NCBI GenBank assembly: GCA_903860935.1
Contig: CAIOSQ010000274.1
Span: 1 to 49,087, forward strand
Direction: 5' to 3'
DNA from: an uncultured Rhodospirillales bacterium
GTDB lineage: Bacteria > Pseudomonadota > Alphaproteobacteria > CACIAM-22H2
DNA: 49,087 bases
Program-made: the position numbers and the translations under genes
The notes under the pieces: generated by a model
Seen by the model: the letters and a program-made list of their open reading frames with translations, nothing else
Database searches by the model: none
What the model was told of the DNA's origin: nothing
Part shown: positions 17,168 through 23,466 of the stretch, piece after piece
How positions within the stretch are numbered: the first letter of the stretch is position 1
Layout of the letters: every line of letters begins with the position of its first letter

Positions 17168-19018
17168 TCAGAAGGTCAGCACGAGGTTGCCGAGGACGGA
17201 ATAGAGGAGCTTTCCGTCGGACTGGGTGCCGTTCCCGGACGTGTCATAAAGCGCCTCCAGCCCCTTGCCCGGCACCAGGATGGCGCCGGACAGCCGCGCC
17301 ACCACGTTCTGCGTGAAATAGGGACGGTAGATCAGCGCCGCCGAGACTTCCCAGCCGATGGCGGTGTCGATCTTGCCCTGGTTGCGCAGATATTCCAGCG
17401 ACGACGTGTCGACGAAGCTCAGCCGGTTGAGGTTGGTCGACAGCCGCAGTTCCGGCAGCAGGTCCATGTCCGTCCCGACGCCGAGCAGATTGAGCCCGGG
17501 ATTGACGAAATTCGACTGGCCTTCGTCCTTCGACGACCGCAGCGCGGGCAGCAATCCGTTGCGCGGCGAGAGCGTGACGCCGCCGCCGCCGATCAGCGGC
17601 ATGGCCTGCCGGATCCAGTAGCTTGTGTCCGCGCCGGCGAAGACCGGGTTCTCGAAGATCGCATCGAAGCCTGTGGCCACGCGGTCGCGCGGGTTGCGAT
17701 CGCCGCTGGCATGCAGCCCGGACAGGCGCACGCGCAGCCAGTCGAAATCCATCGACGCCTCGGCTGCGCCGAAATAGGCGCGGATGTCCTGGGGCTTGTT
17801 GTTGCCGGCGAACTGGTTCCGCTCGTCGCGGCCCAGCGCGTAGTAGATCGAGGAGGTCAGGTTGATCCGGCCGAAATGCCCGTCGCCGTTGAAGCCGAAA
17901 TAATTGACGATGTAATCGCGCCCGCGCTGGTCGCCGATGGTCGCCGGCCGCACCAGGAAGCCGTTCTGGTCGTAGTGCTGGGTGTCGCCCTCGTTGTTGC
18001 GGTTGAGGACGTAGGTGATCTGCGATGTGTGACCGAGCACGGGCAGATCCTGGCCGTAGAGGTTCAAGATCGCGATGTCGTCGTTGCGCAGCGGCGCCGA
18101 GATGTCGTTGAGGCCGCTGTTGGTCTCTTTCTCGATGCGACGGAAATAGGCGGCATTGTACTGGAACCGGTTGTTGTAGCGGTTGCCGAAGAGCCGCACG
18201 CCGAGCTGGTTGTCCTGGAACAGGAAGCCGCGGAAATCGGTCGAGAAGGGCTGGATCCCGACCCGCAGCGAGTCGAAATCGTAGCGGTCGGAGACGTTGC
18301 GCAGGTGGTAGTCGACGAAGGCTTCCTGAAGCCCGGTGAACCCGTCGGTACGCTGGGTTCCACGCCCGGGATCCGCGAACAGGGCGCCGACCTCTTCCGC
18401 CTTGACCCGGTTGTAGTTGACGACCGGCGTCAGCCGGATCTCGAAATCGGGCGGCTTGAAGGCCGTGTTGCCCTTGATGAGCGCCACGCTGGCGATGACG
18501 CTCTGGCTGAACACGGTCTGGGTGTAGCGGCCGAAGGTGTTGTTGGCGCCGGGCGTGGCGGTGCCCTGGTTGCCGACGGGGATGGGGACGCGGCGCGGCT
18601 CGAAGATCGTATCCGAGATCGCCGTGAGACTGACGAACCAGTCCTCTCCGAAGACCGGCTTGTCGCCCTTGATCGTGTTCGTGTTGTAGGGGTCGTAGAG
18701 TTTCTCCGGACCGAGCAGCGTGTCGAGCAGGCGCCAGCGGTCGGGGATGGGAAGGAATTCGCGCGGCAGCACCGGCGCGGGCGGCGGGACGGCGTTGGGA
18801 TCCGTGACCGGCTCGACCCGATCCTGTGCCGCGGGTCTGGGGGCGGGCGCCTGAGCCGGACGACGGCGCGGATCCTCGCTCGCCTGGGCGAGTTCGCTGC
18901 CTTGCACCGGCGGCGCGGGCGGCGGCGGTGGCGGCGGCCAGGACCGAGCCAGCGCCGGAAGGCTCAGGCCGACAAGGAGCGCCGCGGCGGTGGCCGGGAT
19001 CGGTTTCATGGCAGGCAT
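17168..19018 (-). CDS. outer-membrane beta-barrel protein with proline-rich N-terminus
   Basis: A 616-residue exported protein. A signal peptide ends near ALA at about residue 24, followed by a proline-rich linker (seven consecutive Pro, then PAPRPA-type repeats up to ~90). The remainder alternates aromatic and polar residues in amphipathic strands (FVSLTAISDTIFEPR, FEIRLTPVVNYNRV, YYALGRDERNQF) and ends in LVLTF, with the terminal Phe typical of BamA-recognised barrels. There are no haem sites. It probably forms the outer-membrane pore for the neighbouring decahaem protein, as MtrB/PioB do, though no sequence similarity to them is evident by eye. ATG 19018 has a weak GGAACAGAG upstream; ATG 19009 would give an ATGA overlap with the preceding gene. 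Confidence 0.8.
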   Translation of the reverse strand: MPAMKPIPATAAALLVGLSLPALARSWPPPPPPPAPPVQGSELAQASEDPRRRPAQAPAPRPAAQDRVEPVTDPNAVPPPAPVLPREFLPIPDRWRLLDTLLGPEKLYDPYNTNTIKGDKPVFGEDWFVSLTAISDTIFEPRRVPIPVGNQGTATPGANNTFGRYTQTVFSQSVIASVALIKGNTAFKPPDFEIRLTPVVNYNRVKAEEVGALFADPGRGTQRTDGFTGLQEAFVDYHLRNVSDRYDFDSLRVGIQPFSTDFRGFLFQDNQLGVRLFGNRYNNRFQYNAAYFRRIEKETNSGLNDISAPLRNDDIAILNLYGQDLPVLGHTSQITYVLNRNNEGDTQHYDQNGFLVRPATIGDQRGRDYIVNYFGFNGDGHFGRINLTSSIYYALGRDERNQFAGNNKPQDIRAYFGAAEASMDFDWLRVRLSGLHASGDRNPRDRVATGFDAIFENPVFAGADTSYWIRQAMPLIGGGGVTLSPRNGLLPALRSSKDEGQSNFVNPGLNLLGVGTDMDLLPELRLSTNLNRLSFVDTSSLEYLRNQGKIDTAIGWEVSAALIYRPYFTQNVVARLSGAILVPGKGLEALYDTSGNGTQSDGKLLYSVLGNLVLTF

Positions 19019-20877
19019 GGGCTCTGTTCCAGGGAATCCAGGAAGGGAGCGAAGGGGCAATTCACATAGCGCAGCCGCGTGCCCTGGGGCTCCAGCGTGT
19101 CGGCGCGCAGCGGCGCCTGGTTGAGCGTGCCGCCGGCATTCTGGATCGCCAGATAGGCGATCATGTCGTCCTGGTCGATGCCGTCGCCGGAGACGCCGAC
19201 CGCGCCGACCAGCGTCGCGCCGCGATAGACCGGCACGCCGCCGGCGAAGATCTGCAGCCCGTTGGCGAGGCGCGTGCGGCCATCCGAGGCGACCGCGAGC
19301 CCAGCCGCACCGGGTCCGGCGCAGCCGGAGGCGGGCGGAGCGTTGCCTCCGAGCAGGGCCACGATGTTGCCTGCGACGAGATCGAGTTGGAACCCCGTCG
19401 CGAAGGGGCTCCAGGTCGCGAAGGGACGGCTGAGCGGACCGCTGGGACCGGCATTGATGCCGTCCGGATAGAAGGGGCGCGCGATGTTGCCGATCGCACG
19501 CGTCGTGAAGGCGATCCCGTCGGCGAGGGCGCCCGCGCCGAGGAAGGCGCGCGTGTCGGTCACGGTGGTCGCGAAGCCGCCGCCGAGCGCGGTGAGCTCG
19601 GCGCCGGTCTGCGGGCGCGACAGGAAGGCCGCGGAGCGCGCCTTCTGCACCGCGACATCCGTGCCGAAGACCGGCGCGTCGGGCGTGCGGGCGAGGGCAA
19701 GGACGTTGCCGTCGGCGTCGACGACGCTGACCGTCACCTGCGCGAAGCTGTCGGTCGGCTTGCGGATCTGGGCGCGCGCCCGGAACGCCGTCTCCAGGCC
19801 GCGCTGGACGAGCAGCCTGGCCTCGTTGGCGGTAAGCCCCGCGCCGCCGGCCGGGGCGAGCCCGGCGCGCGGCGCGAAACGGTTCGCCCCCGTCCCATCG
19901 TCCAGGACGAAGGCATTCAGGCCCGGATAGGTCGTGCCATTGTCCGGCCGGATCCCGGACGCGATCGTCCCGTATTCCTGGCCGGCGCGGACCGTGCCGT
20001 CGAAATAGCCGGTGACCGCAACGGCCGCGAAGGCGCCGGGTGCGGCGACAGCGGCGGCGAGCGCATCGCTGTCGACATAGCGCAGGGACCGCCCGACCAC
20101 CGTGATGTTGTCGGCGCGGATGGAGCCGGCGGGCCGGAAACCGGACGTTCCGGCGATCGCGATCAGCTCGTCGGTGTCGGTATCGAAGTCGAAGATGTTG
20201 CGGTCGAGCGTGTAGACCCCGTCGGCGACGATGCCGATCCCGCCCACCGGGGTGCCGTTCTTGTACAGCGGCAATCCGCCGGGATCGGCGGCGAGACCGA
20301 GCGGCGAGCGCATCGGCCCCGCGCCCGGCGTCGCGCGCACGACGTCGGAACAGGGCAACTGGCTGAACTGCACGCCGAAGAGCGGCCCGCCCATCTGGTT
20401 GAGTTCGCCGGGCAGGAAGTTTTCCTGCACGATCTGGCTGGCCGTGCGCGTCGAGAAGGCATTGCCGCCGGAGGACAGATAGGCACCCGTGATCGCCTTC
20501 GCGATCGCGGCGAGTTCGCCCGGAACGTCCGCGTCCTCGAGGCCAGCCCCGGTGATGCCGCGCTGCGATGTCACCCGCGCCGTCGCCGGCGCGCCCGCCA
20601 TGCGTGTGACGGCGAGGACGTTGCCGACCCGGTCGACGACCGCGATCGTGGCGGGTCGGTTGCGCGCAGTCGCTTCGTTCATCGCCTGCAGCACGATCGT
20701 GTTGACGTTGGCGACGGTAAGGAAGGGTGCCGGATCGTTGCTGCTGGCCGGCACGGAATCGGGCGATCCGCCGCCGCCGCCGCCGCAGGATGGCGCGCCA
20801 AGGAACAGCGCCGCCAGGAGGCAGAGCGCCGGCGGCAGCATGCGCCTGCTGGCGCGCGATCCGGTTGGCGTGGACAA
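19006..20877 (-). CDS. lipoprotein with two GlcG/HbpS-like (DUF336) domains
   Basis: A 623-residue protein started by TTG 20877, with AGGAG at 20886-20890. The TTG start supplies the basic n-region (GSRASRR) ahead of a hydrophobic stretch and lipobox LGAPSC, giving a lipid-anchored Cys near residue 31 followed by six glycines. Two homologous GlcG/HbpS-type units are present: one begins around NTIVLQAMNEATARNRPATIAVVDRVG and contains VLAVTRM, the second has the matching VSVVDADGNVLALARTPDAP. Each ends in a glycine-rich GGVPVYRG or KNGTPVGGIGIV segment followed by GVSGDGIDQD or DGVYTLD. HbpS-type domains bind haem in some actinobacteria; haem binding here is inference. It overlaps the barrel gene and sits between two multihaem genes. 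Confidence 0.8.
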   Translation of the reverse strand: MSTPTGSRASRRMLPPALCLLAALFLGAPSCGGGGGGSPDSVPASSNDPAPFLTVANVNTIVLQAMNEATARNRPATIAVVDRVGNVLAVTRMAGAPATARVTSQRGITGAGLEDADVPGELAAIAKAITGAYLSSGGNAFSTRTASQIVQENFLPGELNQMGGPLFGVQFSQLPCSDVVRATPGAGPMRSPLGLAADPGGLPLYKNGTPVGGIGIVADGVYTLDRNIFDFDTDTDELIAIAGTSGFRPAGSIRADNITVVGRSLRYVDSDALAAAVAAPGAFAAVAVTGYFDGTVRAGQEYGTIASGIRPDNGTTYPGLNAFVLDDGTGANRFAPRAGLAPAGGAGLTANEARLLVQRGLETAFRARAQIRKPTDSFAQVTVSVVDADGNVLALARTPDAPVFGTDVAVQKARSAAFLSRPQTGAELTALGGGFATTVTDTRAFLGAGALADGIAFTTRAIGNIARPFYPDGINAGPSGPLSRPFATWSPFATGFQLDLVAGNIVALLGGNAPPASGCAGPGAAGLAVASDGRTRLANGLQIFAGGVPVYRGATLVGAVGVSGDGIDQDDMIAYLAIQNAGGTLNQAPLRADTLEPQGTRLRYVNCPFAPFLDSLEQSPCLP

Positions 20878-20880
20878 GGT

Positions 20881-22557
20881 CTAGCGCTCCTGTCGGATCT
20901 TGGTCATCGGTGCCGTCCCGTGGATGTGGAACCCGTGGCAGGATGTGCAGTCGCTGGGGACTTTGAGGGTCGCGTTGGCGGCGCCATGGCAGGCGACGCA
21001 GGTGCCGAGATCGGGTATCAGCACGTCGCTGCTGCTGGTCGACTGCTCGGCCTTGTGGCACTCGCCGCAGCCCATTGTAAAGTGCTGACCGTGGTCGAAG
21101 CGCGTCTTGGGAAGATGGCTGTCGAGCACGATGACGGGTTCGATCGAGACCGTCGCACCTTTGCGCGTGGCGATATGACACGAGGCGCAGCCGCGCCGCG
21201 GATCGAAGACGAGGTCGACGGCGGCGTCGACGCGCTGCTGGACCCAGGCACGCAGTTCCAGGCGCTCCGCCTCGGTCACGGGCTGACCGACCCGCAGGCG
21301 CGGCAGGCCCGCGGCGATCTCGGCGTCGCCGCCCTCGAGCGCGATGCGCGCATAGGCGTCGCGCAGATAGGCGTGCACGGCCTCGGGGTCGCCATGCGGA
21401 ACCGTGCGCTCGGGCGCCTTCGGGTCGAATTTCAGCGTGTGGCACCAGCCGCAATCGGTTTCGAAGCGCGTCGGCATGAAGCCCTGGCGACCGGCATCCG
21501 GGGCATGGCAGCTGGCGCAGTCGAGCTTGACCAGCCCTTTGGGCGACAGCACGCCACCCGTCTTGAGATGCGCGTCATGCGGGAATTTGAGCGTCGCGAG
21601 GTTCTTCGGCGGGGTCGGGCCGCTCAGGTCGACGCGTTCGAGGACCGGCCCCGTCGTGTCCTTCACGACGGTGACGCGGAAGGGCGGGTGGCCATCCGGG
21701 AAGCCGGTGACCGCGCGCAGATGGCTTCCCGCCATGCGTCCGTCGCCACCCGTATGGCAGTCTGTGCACAGACGGTCGTCGCGCAGGATCGACGCCTGGG
21801 CGCCGCGATGCTCGGTGTGGCAGTCGCCGCAGCCGGCATTGTCCAGCCCCGCCTTGCGCACCGCGTCGCCGATCGCATGGCCGGGCAGTCCGGTATGGCA
21901 TGCCGCGCAGGCCGAATCCGGCACCGAGGCGAAGGCCCGCTGGTGGCAGGCGCCGCAATCGGCGGCGAAGTGCTTATGGGCGTCGGAGATCTCGCCGACG
22001 GTCCAGCTGAGATCGGCGACGCGGGTCCAGCCTGGCTTCGGCACCGCATGGTCCGCACGTTGCGGGCCCCAGCCGAGGAAGCTTCCGACTGGAATGGCGA
22101 GGCCGAAAACGACCAGGAGCAGGAACAGCATCCAGGACGGCAGGCGTTTGCCCAGCCGGGTCCGCTCCAGCCCGATGCGGCTGGTCTTGCGCAGCCGGGC
22201 GAGATCGTCGCCCGGCGGATCGACCAACTCGATCGCGATCGCGGCGTCGTATCCCGCGCCTGGCGTATCGAGCGTCAGCTTGTAGGGGCCGATCCGGATC
22301 TCGTCGCCGGACACGACGAGGGCATTGGTCGTGGACTTGCCGTTGACGCGCACGTCGCCCGGCGCGGTCGCGCGCAGCCGCATGCCGCCGGCGTCCGGCG
22401 ACAGCTCGGCGGCGATCAGCGCGACGCGCAGGTCGGGCAGGCCGACCTCGTTGCCGGGGCCGCGCCCGAGATGCAGGACCGGCGCATCGGCTTCCGCCGT
22501 CCGCCGCGCGGGAGCGCCGCGTTCGCGCCGGGTGATGTAGCCGAGTTCAGCGCGCAT
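20881..22557 (-). CDS. FHA-like domain - TM helix - periplasmic decahaem cytochrome c fusion
   Basis: A 558-residue protein. Residues ~27-97 are an FHA-like cytosolic domain (LHLGRGPGNEVGLPDLRV; then RVNGKSTTNALVVSGDEIRIG). The canonical Ser and His of the phosphothreonine site (RVSxxHA) read RVALIAA here, so classical pThr binding is doubtful. A single membrane helix spans about 141-162, preceded by basic residues, which places the rest in the periplasm. Ten CxxCH motifs start at about 201, 217, 243, 264, 347, 369, 457, 497, 520 and 537, with many His residues for bis-His ligation in the style of cytochrome c3/c7 repeats. There is no signal peptide cleavage site. It probably takes electrons from, or gives them to, the di-haem b protein encoded 24 bases upstream. 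Confidence 0.88.
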   Translation of the reverse strand: MRAELGYITRRERGAPARRTAEADAPVLHLGRGPGNEVGLPDLRVALIAAELSPDAGGMRLRATAPGDVRVNGKSTTNALVVSGDEIRIGPYKLTLDTPGAGYDAAIAIELVDPPGDDLARLRKTSRIGLERTRLGKRLPSWMLFLLLVVFGLAIPVGSFLGWGPQRADHAVPKPGWTRVADLSWTVGEISDAHKHFAADCGACHQRAFASVPDSACAACHTGLPGHAIGDAVRKAGLDNAGCGDCHTEHRGAQASILRDDRLCTDCHTGGDGRMAGSHLRAVTGFPDGHPPFRVTVVKDTTGPVLERVDLSGPTPPKNLATLKFPHDAHLKTGGVLSPKGLVKLDCASCHAPDAGRQGFMPTRFETDCGWCHTLKFDPKAPERTVPHGDPEAVHAYLRDAYARIALEGGDAEIAAGLPRLRVGQPVTEAERLELRAWVQQRVDAAVDLVFDPRRGCASCHIATRKGATVSIEPVIVLDSHLPKTRFDHGQHFTMGCGECHKAEQSTSSSDVLIPDLGTCVACHGAANATLKVPSDCTSCHGFHIHGTAPMTKIRQER

Positions 22558-22581
22558 CGGTTCCCGCCCCCCGCCGCACCG

Positions 22582-23466
22582 TCAGAAGTAGAAGAAGACG
22601 GCGACGACATGCGCCGTCAGGGCCGCCAGCAGGGCGAAGGACAGCGGCACGTGCAGATAGAGCCAGATGTCCATAAGCGCCTTGTAGCGGAGGTCGCGGC
22701 TGATCACGTCGAGATACTCCAGCCGCTCGCCGAGCAGGCCAAGGACGCGCTGCGCCTGTGCGCGCTGCTCGGGCACCGCGTCGGCGGCCGTGATGCGCCG
22801 CAGGGCGAGGCGCGTCGCGCAGTTCGGGCGCGTGCCGGAGAGCTGGCGCCATGCCGAGCCGCCGATCGCTACCTGGTTCATCGCCGCGAGGACGAGGCCC
22901 GCCTGCCGGTCGTCGAGACCAAGGGCGGCCTGACGCATGTCACCGTCGAGCGCGGCGATCTTCGCCATCAGATCGGACACCGTCGCGCCATGGCGGTTGC
23001 GGGTCATCTGCTCCGGCACCGCGGCATAGACGATCATGCCGAAGGCGCCGCTCGCGATCACCGCCATCATCAGCGCATAGGCGAGGGTGTGGATGTTGAG
23101 GCCGAACTCGAAGCCGGTATGCAGCGTCGCCACGACGATCAGCGCGAGGCCGAGATAGACATGCGCCGACAGCCAGCCCTGCAGGCGTCCGATGCGGCCG
23201 TAGGAGCGCTTGCGCATCCCGAACCACATCAACCAGAGGATCAGCGCGGCGCCGATCGTCCCCAGCGTGTACCCGAGCCAGGTGCCGCCGTTGGGCGCGG
23301 TGAGCGGGCGATGCAGTGCGTAGGCCAGGATGGTCGCGAGGCACAGCCAGATGCCCCATTTCAGGAAGCGGAACCCGCGATAGGCCAGGAAGGACTGGTG
23401 GATCTCGCCCGGGGGGATCCGCTTGCCGGCCGCGGCGGCGCCCGGCTTGGCCGTCGCGGCGCTCAC
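22582..23466 (-). CDS. di-haem b-type inner-membrane protein (cytochrome b561/ferric-reductase-like)
   Basis: A 294-residue protein started by GTG 23466, which overlaps the previous stop (GTGA). Five membrane segments are visible, near 37-53, 62-82, 96-120, 126-150 and 267-294. Two helices each hold a pair of histidines exactly 14 residues apart: His102/His116 and His272/His286. This is the spacing that ligates two stacked b haems across a bilayer. A ~110-residue soluble, helical insert (about 151-262) separates the last two helices. The predicted role is transmembrane electron transfer between the cytosolic flavin/iron-sulfur protein and the periplasmic decahaem domain; quinone interaction cannot be excluded. 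Confidence 0.8.
   Translation of the reverse strand: MSAATAKPGAAAAGKRIPPGEIHQSFLAYRGFRFLKWGIWLCLATILAYALHRPLTAPNGGTWLGYTLGTIGAALILWLMWFGMRKRSYGRIGRLQGWLSAHVYLGLALIVVATLHTGFEFGLNIHTLAYALMMAVIASGAFGMIVYAAVPEQMTRNRHGATVSDLMAKIAALDGDMRQAALGLDDRQAGLVLAAMNQVAIGGSAWRQLSGTRPNCATRLALRRITAADAVPEQRAQAQRVLGLLGERLEYLDVISRDLRYKALMDIWLYLHVPLSFALLAALTAHVVAVFFYF

Noticed and set aside
17168-21454. A very long minus-strand frame that extends the barrel gene upstream by ~800 codons
   Set aside because: The upstream part overlaps the HbpS-like lipoprotein and FHA-decahaem genes in another frame and is Arg/Ala-rich without motifs. Only the part from 19018 down has a signal peptide and barrel pattern.
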